From Symbiodinium natans (lineage: Eukaryota > Sar > Dinophyceae > Suessiales > Symbiodiniaceae): a DNA stretch of 40,000 nt. The DNA lies in the NCBI GenBank assembly GCA_905221605.1, contig CAJNDS010002490.1, forward strand, positions 1,115,001 to 1,155,000. The letters are read 5' to 3'. Positions 19,251 through 28,057 of the stretch are shown here, in pieces. Each line of letters starts with the position of its first letter. Position 1 is the stretch's first letter. The position numbers and the translations under genes are program-made. The notes under the pieces were generated by a model, which was not told the origin of the DNA, searched no databases, and saw only the letters and a program-made list of their open reading frames with translations.

Positions 19251-19559
19251 TAGGGTTGTAGATGATGGGTCATAGGGTTACAGATTATGGATGATAGGGT
19301 TTATGTTTTGGGGTTATAATAAGGGCATATAAGGGCTCCCCAATTCATGGCCCGCACGACAGACCCTACCAAATTTCGAGGTTTAAGGGTTTGGGGTTTT
19401 GCCACCCACACCCGCGCTGCAAGTACCCACCAAGGTCATCTGCATCTGCGTTTCGACCCCTAGTCTAGGTTTAGAAAGCCCTAAGCAACCCTGAACAACC
19501 CTACGCCCGAAACCCTGACAAGCTCGAGGCCTGTTTTGGAGGGGATGATTGTAGAGCCA

Positions 19560-19800
19560 GCTCAAGGGTTCTTGGGTTTCTAGGTTTCTTATTATGTGGC
19601 CAGCCTAGCCTTTTACAACGGAGAGGTCTTGGGCGGCCCTTAAGGAGGCATTCCCTAAGACTCTTTTGTTTACATCAAAAATGCTCAATAGCATATGCTT
19701 GGGCCCAAAGGAGAGATGAGCTTGTCCGTAGATAGGTACACCGGCCTTTCGGGTTTCTTGGGCCCGGGTTTCATCCTCAACTATGATGTCTATCCCTAAA
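19560..19800. other. Unique region, nothing recognised
   Basis: No repeat, long frame or motif stands out between 19560 and the CCCTAAA block at 19797. Confidence 0.3.
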
Positions 19801-19944
19801 CCCTAAACCCTAAACCCTAAACCCTAAGCCGATTGCTGTAAGATCTCCATCCTCATGGGGTTCGGAGCCCTCTTCCCGGGACTCTAGAGGCCAAGTCCTA
19901 AACCTTAAACCCCAGGGTTTAGGGTTTAGGGTTTAGGGTTTAGG

Positions 19945-20065
19945 GTTTTATGGACACCCCAAACCCCAAGAGGAAAAAGACATCCGAACGCCAGGAGCGA
20001 GATGCCACATTTGAGAGACTGCGCCTGCTGCCCGATGCCCACCTCCCAGTCGTGGAGGCCTGGGC
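19945..20065 (+). other. Coding-like island between two TTTAGGG blocks
   Basis: One frame reads PKRKKTSERQERDATFERL then RLLPDAHLPVVEAWAF, a basic then amphipathic segment. There are no recognisable family and no clear splice sites. The previous block at 19891-19945 is a CCCTAAA-to-TTTAGGG turn. Confidence 0.3.
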
Positions 20066-20314
20066 ATTTTAGGATTTAGGGTTTGGGGTTTAGAGTTTAG
20101 AGTTTAGGGTTCAGGGTTTAGGGTTCAGGGTTTAGGGTTTGTGGTGGTTCAGGGTTTAGGGTTTAGGGTTTAGGATTTGACATTTTAACTTTTGGGGGTA
20201 TTCATTTGAGGATAAAGGGTCTATACTTTGAGGTGTGTGTGTGTGTAGGTCTCAACATTCTCTACTTGTATTTTAGCCCCTTATTGCCATAAAGTGCTAA
20301 TTTTAAAGCTCCGA

Positions 20315-20412
20315 ACTGGAGGCATGTGGGGTTTACGAAAGTAGGGGACCCTAATATAGACCCCCAATAGAAGGATTCGCTTTTGTAAGGACCCCAAAAA
20401 GGAAACCCCCAT
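20315..20412 (+). mobile_element. Repeat element shared with 23208-23332
   Basis: GGGGTTTACGAAAGTAGGGG, ACCCTAATATAGACCCCCAA, TAGAAGGATTCGCTTTTG and AAGGACCCCAAAAAGG parallel, in the same order, segments of 23208-23332. A piece with AAGGTACCCCTA and TTTTCGGAAATCCCC also occurs at 36125-36188, at the 3' end of sarcosine dehydrogenase intron 5. Ends are not clearly defined. Confidence 0.4.
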
Positions 20413-20429
20413 GTCTTTTTCGTCTTCAG

Positions 20430-20530
20430 AAGTGTCCCATGTTATACCGGCCGTCAACGGCGCAGTCGCTACGACCTCCGGGATGTGCAGCAAACAGTCT
20501 ACCATCTGCTTAACAACCCCCAAGAAACAA
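20430..20530 (+). other. GC-rich possible exon upstream of beta-glucosidase
   Basis: Unique sequence between two AT-rich or element-like stretches. Plus-strand frames read either YTGRQRRSRYDLRDVQQTVY or HVIPAVNGAVATTSGMC, and neither can be preferred. A short segment CCCCCAAGAAACAAA is repeated at 20516 and 20565. Confidence 0.2.
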
Positions 20531-20790
20531 AGGATATGAATCCCCACATGTTTGCTGAACACCCCCCAAGAAACAAAAGATAAGAATCCCTACATGCTCG
20601 TACAAGGAAGAATGTTTCCATTTTTTTGGGGGCGGGCTCTTATAGGCAAACAGTAGCATCGTAAACCATGACAGAGCCTTTCCGGCTCGAAGTCGTCTGC
20701 GTGCACCCTAAACCCTAAACCCTAAAACCTTAACCCTGAACCCTAAACCCTAAACCCTAAACCCTACACCCTAAATAAACCCTAAATCCG

Positions 20791-22951
20791 ATGGAGTCGT
20801 TTCAGTGGGGTGTGGCCGGAGCTGCCTATCAGATCGAAGGCGCTCATGATGCTGATGGCAAGGCACCGTCTATTTGGGACGACTTCTGCAGAAAGCCTGG
20901 CAACATCGAGGACGGAACGTCTGCAGACATCGCCTGCGACTTCTACCACCGATATGAGGAAGACATCGAGCTGGCGCGAGCCGCCGGCTTCAAGCACTTC
21001 CGGATGTCCATCTCTTGGCCGCGCGTCATGCGAGAGGATGGCTTACCCAACGAGCCGGGCATCGCCTTCTACTCAAGCGTCCTTGATGCTCTTGAGAAGC
21101 CTGGTAGTCCAGTTGGTGCCCTTTTTCTCTTTTTTGGGGATTCAAGGCTCCCTTATAAACTTAACCAACCCCCATAAAGGGTGGTATACCCCTTTTCCTT
21201 TTTTGGGGGTTCAAGGGGCTCCCTTATAAACTTAACCAACCCCAAAAAAGGGGTGCCCCTTGTTGTAATATGGCTACTGGGCTACCACAAAAGGAAGGCA
21301 AACATGACCCCTTGCGTCACGCTGTACCACTGGGACCTGCCCTCATCACTGCAAACTGCGGACATGCCCGGGTGGATGAGCCCGAAGATTGTGGACATCT
21401 TTGTGGAGTACGCCACTCTGTGCTTCACACGCTTTGCAAGTAGGGTCCCAATGTGGATCACCTTCAACGAGCCTGCTGTCTTTGTTTTTGGCGGCTATCA
21501 GGGAGGCTGGAATGCCCCTGGCATTAAGCAGTCGGTTGCCGAGGCTCTTGTAGCCATGCGGCACGTGCTGCTTGCACATGCCAAGGTCGTGGCTCTCTAC
21601 CGCGCGCGCTTCCAGCTCGGTGAGAAGACTGGGAAGATTGGGATCACGTTAAACACACGACACTACACCCCGGTGGACGCCAGTGATGTTGCTGCAAAAG
21701 GGGCTCAGCAGATGTTGGAGGACCGTATCGCTTCTTGGTCTGACCCCGTCCTTTTCGGTGACTTCCCATCCAGCTTCAAGGCAACGCATGCGGGCAACCT
21801 GGCCTTGCGGCTGAGACACTTGGTAGCCTAGTGGTACCCTTTACCCTTTCTTTGGTTTCTGGGTACCCTAAAACAGTAACCAACCAGCCCTAAACCCTAA
21901 TTAAACCCTAAACCCTAAACCCTAAACCCTAAAGAAGAGGGTACCCTCAATATAAGTTGGTTATAAACCCTAAACCCTAAACCCTAAAGAAGAGGGTACC
22001 CTCAATATAAGTTGGTTACTGGGCTGCTAAGGCCAAAGTGAGCAAGAGACCCTCAGAGGATCCATTGACTTCCTCGGGATCAACTACTACACGACTCCTA
22101 GGGGTACTTGGAAATACCACTTTAATTTTGGGCACTATATATAAATGTAAACGATATATATATATATACTAATTCCTCAGAAACAGCAACAATTAGAATT
22201 TTTGCTTGGGTTCCAAGTTCAGAGTAGGACTTCCGGCGTCGAGGAGGCCGGTGGCTCCTCTTGGAAGATCGTGGACTTGGGCGAGGCGTCCGGCGCCTCC
22301 TGGCTACGCTCCTAGGTTGCTTTCGGGATATTATACATATTTTCCTTATTTGGGGTTTAAGGGGCCCTATGTATAAATATTTTACATATTTTGCATATCT
22401 TCCTTATTTGGGTTTATATACGGGGCCCTATTAGTAAAGATATTTTTGAGGGTTTAAGGGCCAACCCAGGCTCCTACCCCTCCGGCCTGCTTTTGCTGCT
22501 GAGATGGCTCTCTGGCCGCTATCCTGGCTTAGATATCGTGATCACTGAGAATGGCTTCTGCACCCCAGCAAACGACCCAGAGCCGATCAAGGATGACGTG
22601 CGCGTGAGGTACTACCAGGACCACACGCGCGTCGTGAAGGAGGCAGTTGCCGAGGGGCTGCCGCTCCGCGGCTACTTTGCATGGACTTTGCTGGACAACT
22701 TTGAGTCTTGGTAGCTGAGTGGTACCCTTTTGCCCTTTTTTGAATTATGGGTTCCCCTTATTAGAACAGTACTTAAGACCAAGAAGTGTGCACCCTTATT
22801 ATGATATGATTATTGGGCCACCAAGGAGTGGGCCGGAGGCTACAAGGAACGATTCGGCATGGTGCATGTCAACTTCGAGGACGAGGCGCTGGCGCGCACC
22901 GTCAAGAGCTCCTACCGCTGGTGGCAGAACTTTCTTGAGCAAAACGCCTGA
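20791..22951 (+). CDS. Glycoside hydrolase family 1 beta-glucosidase, six exons
   Basis: This is a retaining beta-glycosidase of family GH1, which cleaves terminal beta-linked glucose or related sugars. Exons that keep one frame are 20791-21095, 21294-21814, 22032-22092, 22228-22307, 22470-22702 and 22826-22951 (1326 nt, 441 aa, the usual GH1 length). Visible family motifs are the N-terminal WGVAGAAYQIEGAH, TLYHWDLP (His114), FNEP with the acid/base Glu161, INYYTT, VITENG with the nucleophile Glu349, and DNFEWAGGY near the C terminus. The ATG at 20791 sits directly at the start of the GH1 core, 4 nt after a telomeric block, and no signal peptide is seen, so the enzyme looks cytosolic unless an upstream exon exists. 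Donors are GA in introns 1, 2, 3 and 5 and GC in intron 4; all acceptors are AG followed by G. The intron 2 boundary (21815/22032) is the least certain because its flanking duplication is weak. Natural substrate cannot be told. Confidence 0.93.
21096..21293 (+). mobile_element. Introner, beta-glucosidase intron 1 (GA-AG), internally duplicated
   Basis: The 198-bp intron is bracketed by a GAAG duplication: the upstream copy supplies the GA donor and the downstream copy is the first four bases of exon 2. Inside, the end ...GGCTACTGGGCTACC matches the 3' end of the other introners here. The body is a tandem duplication: a C/T-rich tract, TTCAAGG, CTCCCTTATAAACTTAACC and a C-run occur twice in about 75 bp. 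The splice restores LDALEKANMTPC, as expected for GH1. Confidence 0.85.
21815..22031 (+). mobile_element. Introner with telomeric inserts, beta-glucosidase intron 2
   Basis: The copy starts near CTTGGTAGCC at 21819 and ends GGTTACTGGGCTGCTAAG at 22031. Its interior carries two blocks of CCCTAAA repeats (about 21888-21932 and 21967-21988), each followed by the same AGAAGAGGGTACCCTCAATATAAG-type segment (described, not fully quoted), so a piece of the element plus telomeric repeat has been duplicated in tandem. The GA donor at 21815 is chosen because it is the only GA, GC or GT choice with AG that restores the family sequence before SEQETLRGSIDF. Flanking duplication is weak. Confidence 0.7.
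22093..22227 (+). mobile_element. Introner-like intron 3 of beta-glucosidase (GA-AG)
   Basis: The 135-bp intron begins GACTCC and the next exon begins GACTTC, a probable target duplication. Near the ends an inverted repeat ACTTGGAA / TTCCAAGT is present, and the middle holds a TA microsatellite. Splicing gives INYYTTSGVEE in frame. It has the same architecture as the CTTGG introners but a different interior. Confidence 0.7.
22308..22469 (+). mobile_element. Introner-like intron 4 of beta-glucosidase (GC-AG)
   Basis: The intron begins GCTCCTA and the following exon begins GCTCCTA, a clear 7-bp duplication; the first copy provides a GC donor. The interior has two related halves, each with CTTATTTGGG, a TTTAAGG- or TTTATA-type stretch and GGGGCCCTAT. 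Splicing gives WLRSYPSG in frame. Confidence 0.75.
22703..22825 (+). mobile_element. Introner, beta-glucosidase intron 5 (GA-AG), near-canonical copy
   Basis: The 123-bp intron is GAGT + element + GAGT. The element runs CTTGGTAGCTGAGTGG, TACCCTTTTGCCC, GGGTTCCCCTTA, ... , TATTGGGCCACCAAG. No telomeric repeat is inserted, so it can serve with 37167-37287 as a reference for the family. Splicing rebuilds DNFEWAGGY. Confidence 0.9.
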
Positions 22952-22984
22952 AGCGCAAAAAGCTGACACACATATCTGATGTTA

Positions 22985-23120
22985 TATTTTGTGGTATGAG
23001 CAATATATATATATATACACATATGTATACATATATATATATATGTTTATTTATTTATTTATTTATTTTTTATTTTATGTATATAGATATAGATATAGAT
23101 ATGGATATAGAGATGTTGTA
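22985..23120 (+). repeat. AT microsatellite downstream of beta-glucosidase
   Basis: TATATA, TTTATTTATTTA and GATATAGATATAG runs follow the beta-glucosidase stop codon by about 50 bp; they may lie in or beyond its 3' untranslated region. No AATAAA-type signal is obvious, as is usual in dinoflagellates. Confidence 0.7.
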
Positions 23121-23207
23121 GGGAGATATGAGCAAACAGGCATTGCAAGATTATGCCCAATAGGCAATGTCTCGAGCAATCCCTTATCTATTCAACAATT
23201 CCTGAAG

Positions 23208-23332
23208 CACCCCAAAAATGGGGGGGTTTGCGAAGATAAGAGACCCCCAAATACAGTCCCCAAATAGTACTGTAGGATTCCCTTATGATAAGGACCCCAA
23301 TAAGGTACCCCTATTTTCGGAAACCTCCAAAC
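23208..23332 (+). mobile_element. Repeat element shared with 20315-20412 and 36125-36188
   Basis: The sequence GGGGGGTTTGCGAAGATAAG, GACCCCCAAATACAGTCCCC, TAGTACTGTAGGATTCCC, AAGGACCCCAATAAGG and TACCCCTATTTTCGGAAA matches the other copies. It lies just downstream of the beta-glucosidase gene. Being found at an intron 3' end at 36188 suggests that this too is an introner family. Confidence 0.45.
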
Positions 23333-23451
23333 GCAGCAAGCCATGCCGAAGCGCACAGCTGCCAAACTTCTTCAGATTCTCCCGCCAATGGTCTCACTCC
23401 AAGGCATGAGGGGCAAAAGGGTCTGGCTCTGATGATGGAGGTTGGGTAGAG

Positions 23452-23520
23452 TTTAGGGTTTAGGGTTTAGGGTTTAGGGTTTAGGGTTTAGGGTTTAGGG
23501 TTTAGGGTTTAGGGTTTAAG
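23452..23520 (+). repeat. TTTAGGG array downstream of beta-glucosidase
   Basis: About ten perfect units. Sequence on both sides is unique and without evident coding. Confidence 0.95.
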
Positions 23521-23762
23521 GCTTTGGCAGACAGGCTTAAAGCCACGTTGCAAAATGTCTCCACTCGCCACCTTAAAGCACTTCATACCTCTTGACTTTG
23601 GCCAAGCAGGGGTTCGTTTGTAGTCATAGGTAGGCTTAGGCCTAATCGGTCCTGCAAGTGCTGTACTCGTACCTAGATCCCTAAACCCTAAACCCCAAAC
23701 CCTAAACCTTAACCCCTAAACCCCAAACCCCGAACCCCGAATCTTGAGCTGGCTGACCTCAG

Positions 23763-23898
23763 GTGCTGTTGGCATCTGCGGCGGAGGCAGAATCAGGGGA
23801 CCGCCTTGGCCAACGCCCCATCGACCTCGCTGCATCCGGATCCCCAGAGCGCGCCGAGTACCTCCTGCCATTGCTGGAGAAACAAGCGACTTCGGGGG
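23763..23898 (+). CDS. Ankyrin-repeat exon (RPIDLAASGSPERAEYLL)
   Basis: Between CCTCAG| and GGG|GTAAGC the frame reads VLLASAAEAESGDRLGQ then RPIDLAASGSPERAEYLLPL and LEKQATSGG. G-x-R-P-I-D-L-A-A...A-x-x-L-L-x-L-L fits an ankyrin repeat. It lies downstream of the beta-glucosidase gene, so it is either a second ankyrin gene or the same gene continuing around a nested beta-glucosidase. Confidence 0.6.
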
Positions 23899-24299
23899 GT
23901 AAGCCCCAAACCCTGCATACCCTAAACCCACAAGAATGCTAAACACGAGGGCGAAGCAAAAACCCTAAATGCTGAACCCGAAGTCCTAAGCACTAAACCT
24001 TGAAGACCCTAAACCCTCAGTCCTGAACATACCAAATATTTAGCCTTAAACCCAAAGCTTCAGGCGCCTGATTGCAGAATTGTTTATTGGGTGCAGATGG
24101 GGGGGGGGGGGTTCTGCAGGGTTTAGGGTTTCGGGTGCAGGGCTTAGGGCTTTTGATGTCTGGAGTATCCTTTCATCGCTTCCCTGGCACTCTTGCCGTG
24201 CTTCGTGGTTTTTAACTGCATCGCCACTTTTGGCCCAAGGAAATAGTAGCAAGTATAATTAGGGTGGACCACGCCGTGCTCCCTTTTGACGAGGCACAC

Positions 24300-25030
24300 G
24301 AGCACCCCTAAACCCTGAACCCTAAACACTAAACCCCAAACCCTAAACCCTAAACCCTAAACCCTACACCCTACACCCTAAACCCGAAACCCTAAACCCT
24401 AAACCCTAAACCCTAAACCCTAAACCTTAAACCCTAGCCCCTAAACCCTAAACCCTAAGCCCTAAGCCCTAAGCCCTAGCTTGAGGTTCTCGAGGCTAGT
24501 GACTACGGCATTGCACGACACAAAGCATTGGCAAGCCGCAGGTTGCTTAAACGATGGAGGTTTAGGGTTTTTGGATGTAGGGTTTAGGGTTTACGGGGTC
24601 TAGGTTTAGGGTTTTAGGGTTAGGGTTTAGGGTTTTAGGGTTAGGGTTTAGGGGGTTTAGGGTTTAGGGGGGTTTAGGGTCTAGGGTTAGGGTTTAGAGT
24701 TTAGGGTTTGGGGTTTGGGGTTCGGGGTTTGGGGTTTGGGGTTCGGGGTTTGGGGTGCAACTGTTACAGGCTTAGGGTTCAGTGTTTAGTTGTTGAGTGT
24801 TTAACAATTATAGGTTTAGGGTTTGGGGGTTGGGCGTTTAAAGTTTAGGAATTTACTATCATAGGTGTGGGGTTTGGGTGGTAGACTTTCTTTCTTCGAG
24901 AGTTTGGGTTCAGGGCTTAGGGCGGTAGGCCTCTTAGTCGGGTCTAGAGCTTTTGCGGTTTGGTGCGTAGCTTCCCTAAATTCGGCTCCTTTTGTGCACC
25001 CAGGGTTCAGGGTTTAGGGTGTTTATATGT
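24300..25030. repeat. CCCTAAA block, unique island, TTTAGGG block
   Basis: CCCTAAA at 24305-24478, an 80-bp unique island (24480-24560), then TTTAGGG, TTTGGGG and TTAGGG mixed repeat to about 24760 and degenerate to 25030. The island GAGGTTCTCGAGGCTAGTG... has no clear coding frame. Confidence 0.85.
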
Positions 25031-25640
25031 ATTTATTGTATTTAGGGCCAATTTTACAACTGGCTCGCCAGCAGAGGGTTAGAGTTGGGTGAACTGGTAG
25101 CCTGTGTGGGGCCAGCTCCCCCAAGTGCGAACCTCTGTTTAGGGTTAGTTCCGACAAGTAGACGAACTTCAGATAAGGTAGCTACAACCCGAAAGCCTGA
25201 GGGCCCACATGACATAGTGTTCAGGGTTTAGAGTTTAAGGTAAGGGGGCCCCTTCTAAACAGCAAAAACCAAGAAAGCACAAAAGAGATGGCTGGCTCTT
25301 TTGTAGAACACCGCGGGGGGCAGAACCAAGGAGTTCTGAAGTAGCCGCATGAAGGTGTAGAGTTTGGGGTTTGAGCTTTGGTGTTTGGGGTTCAGGGTTT
25401 GGGGTTAAGGGTTTAGGGTTTGTGGTTTAGGGCTTGGTGTTTAGGGTCTGGGGTGCGGCCATCTACTGCCGTTCCCGCGCGACTCCACTTACGAGTCTGT
25501 TGGCTAAATGGCAAGGTATACCGAAGTATTGAACATTCGGCCCTTGCACCCCACCTCCCTTCCACCCACCTTGGTCCCTTATATAATGATACCCGGCCCT
25601 ATACTAGGCATCACCTGCGAAGCTTCCAAGTGCAAGGCAC
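25030..25640. other. Mostly unique sequence with degenerate TTTAGGG
   Basis: Degenerate G-type repeat at 25220-25450 (TTTGGGG, TTCAGGG). The short stretch 25447-25500 (HLLPFPRDSTYESVG in one frame) might be coding. Nothing else is supported. Confidence 0.3.
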
Positions 25641-25641
25641 C

Positions 25642-25744
25642 ATGGCCTCCATCTTGCGCGCGCGAGCTCCGCGAGCTCTTCCCCGCCTGCCCGGCTTGGC
25701 GCGAGCTCCTGCGCACGCCAGGCCGGAGCAGTTGCTGGAAGGAG
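25642..25744 (+). CDS. Candidate first exon with mitochondrial-presequence character
   Basis: An ATG at 25642 opens a stretch beginning MASILRARAPRALPRL, rich in Arg, Ala, Leu and Pro and without acidic residues for about 30 codons. It is followed by a possible GT donor at 25745. This composition is typical of a mitochondrial targeting peptide. It lies 2.3 kb upstream of the first recognisable exon of the mitochondrial-type sarcosine dehydrogenase gene on the same strand, so it could be that gene's leader exon. The phase at 25744 does not fit the 28058 exon directly, so another donor or an extra small exon would be needed. It could also be unrelated coding or noncoding GC-rich DNA. Confidence 0.3.
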
Positions 25745-28057
25745 GTATCGAGGTTGAAGGTAGAGCCCTGCCCTAAAAACCCCAATAATAACCCGACAAG
25801 CCTTAAAGCCCTATAAGAAGCCTATAATCCCTAAAAGCCCCAACGCCCTATAAAAAAGCTCTCTAATCCCTGTAAACCCCAAAGCCCTCTCTCTGCCCTG
25901 AGTGACAAGGGCATGGTTTGGAGGATGGTTAAGGGTGGGGTTCCAGCAATTTCCCTGGGCCTTACTTGCCACAAACAAGCCCACACCCTGCAAACCCTGA
26001 AGCCTGCGGGCTTTCAGAAGGAGAGTTTGATGCATGTCGGGAATGTTGTATAGAGGGGTCGGTTTTGAAGGTTTTTTTTTATGTTGCAAGATGCGCTTGC
26101 TGGCCTCCACCAGTTCTCCGTCCATCTTGGGAAATGTTTTCGGGTTTGGGGTTTAGGGTTTAGGGTTTAGGATTTCGGGTTTAGGGGTATAGCAGTACCT
26201 GCAGTAGTTCCCTCTCGTTTAGTTTGGTGCAGTCACTAGGCATGTGGAAGCACATTCCGTATTCGGCTGTTTGGTTGGTCACTGGGCATTTGGAAGCATG
26301 TGCTGTCTTCGGTTGTGGCTTCCTGCGTGCGTGAATCGAGCCAGCAGACAATCACGGGCACCCTCCTTGTACTAAGTTGCTGTGCTGCCTGAATCTTTTG
26401 TTGTTCGGAGTGAGGGGGGCTTTTAAAGGTTTGAGTCCCGTGAGCTTTTTCCGGCATACACTGCGACCAAGATGGCAATCTTCCACTGCGAGCCGCAGTC
26501 CAAGCTGGTGTGGGCCCTTCCCCATAAAACCCCCTGGACCCGAAATAAATCCTAAAACCTAATCGGCCCAACCAGAGCTCGAAGTATTGTAGACTCAAGC
26601 TACTGGGCGGGCCCCAGGGATGCGTTTTACATTATTCAGGGATGGACCACCTGAAACTCAACAGGGCCTAAGTGGGTTCCAGGGCTTCGGTTCAGGGTTG
26701 AGGGCTTTACCATGCGAGGCTGGGGAGACCTTGTGAGCAGGGTTCGCAGACCCTCTGAACCTTGTCAGGGTCCACATGCCCTACTAGGGTTTAGGGTTTA
26801 GGGTTTAGAGTTTAGGGTTTAGAGTTTAGGGTTTAGGGTTTAGGGTTCGGGTTTCTAGACCTCCGAGTTTGGCCTGCTTTTGTTCTTCGACTGTCAGCAC
26901 TAAAACTCTCCTTTGCTCTAGGTGTAGTAGGGTTTAGGGCTTAGGGCTTAGGGCTTAGGGCTTAGGACTTATAGGGCTTCTCAGGAATTTGGGGTTTATT
27001 TGGGTGTAGGTTTGACAGGCCATGTGAGTAATTTGGGGGGTTTACGGTGTGTGCGCCCTGAAACCCGGCTTTAACCCAGGATCCGTCGGCACTGCACCCG
27101 AACGCGGACGCAAGCCTTCTGTAAACCCTTGGTACGCAGGGTTTAGGGTTTAGGGGTTAGGGTTTAGGGTTTAGATTTTAGGGCGCCATAAACCCCGGTA
27201 AACCCCTAAACCTTGAAAAGCCCCCGGCCTCTTCGCTTGGAGGCTCTAAGGCATTCTACTTTCGTGTTTTCGCTCGTATCATGATTACAATCTCAGCTAT
27301 AGCCACTGTGTAGCCCCTGTGACCTTCCTGTAACCCTAAACCCTAAACCTCAAACCCTAAACCCAAACCCCCAAACCCTAAACCCAAAACCCCTTTAGTG
27401 AGTCAGAACCCGAAAATCGTCCTTGAGGCTCCCAGGGCGAGCTGCCCGCACAGGCTGGGGTTGAAAGGGTGTGGGGTTTAGGGTGTAGGGTTTAGGTTTA
27501 GGCATTAGGGTCTAGGGGTCTAGGGGTTAGGGTTTAGGGTTTAGGGTTTGGGGTTTGAAGGGTAAAGGGTAAAGGGCTTAGGGTTTCGGGTTTAGGGTTC
27601 AGGGTGGAGGGTTTGAGGCTTGAGGTTTAGGATGGGTTGAGTGTTAGGATTGGATGCAGGGTTGAGGGTTCATGGTGTTGACGTTTACAGCGCATGACGC
27701 GTGACGTGGTGTCCCTGTTGGACTTCCAGGGTCAACTGGAGGCCTGACTCAGGGTTCCACTGTGGAGCCCTTGGAATCACTCTAAACCCCAAACCCTAAA
27801 CCCTAAACCCTAAACAAGGGGTTTTGGGCTCCCTGGAACCTGCTGCACAGACCCTGAGATCTTAGAGTATCCAGCGTGCCTCAGACCCTAAGCGCCTGAA
27901 ACCTGATCCCGAGATCTTAAACCCCTAAAGACCTCTATGACCACTGCAAGCTAAGATTGTTTCGCTTGGGGGTTCAGGGTTTAGGTTGAGGGTCCATTTC
28001 CCGGCAGTTAACCCTCATTCCTAGACGGCTACTCGGCTAACGAACAACGCAAGAAAG
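25745..28057. other. Region upstream of the sarcosine dehydrogenase core without a supported gene
   Basis: It contains TTTAGGG blocks (26145-26185, 26785-26850, 27135-27180, 27475-27600), CCCTAAA blocks (27330-27390, 27785-27815), and a duplicated segment CACTGGGCAT-TGGAAGCA (26232 and 26280, about 47 bp apart). Unique islands at 27060-27125 and 27390-27470 lie between C- and G-type repeats like other exon islands but are too short to call. If 25642-25744 is the leader exon, all this would be intron. Confidence 0.4.
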
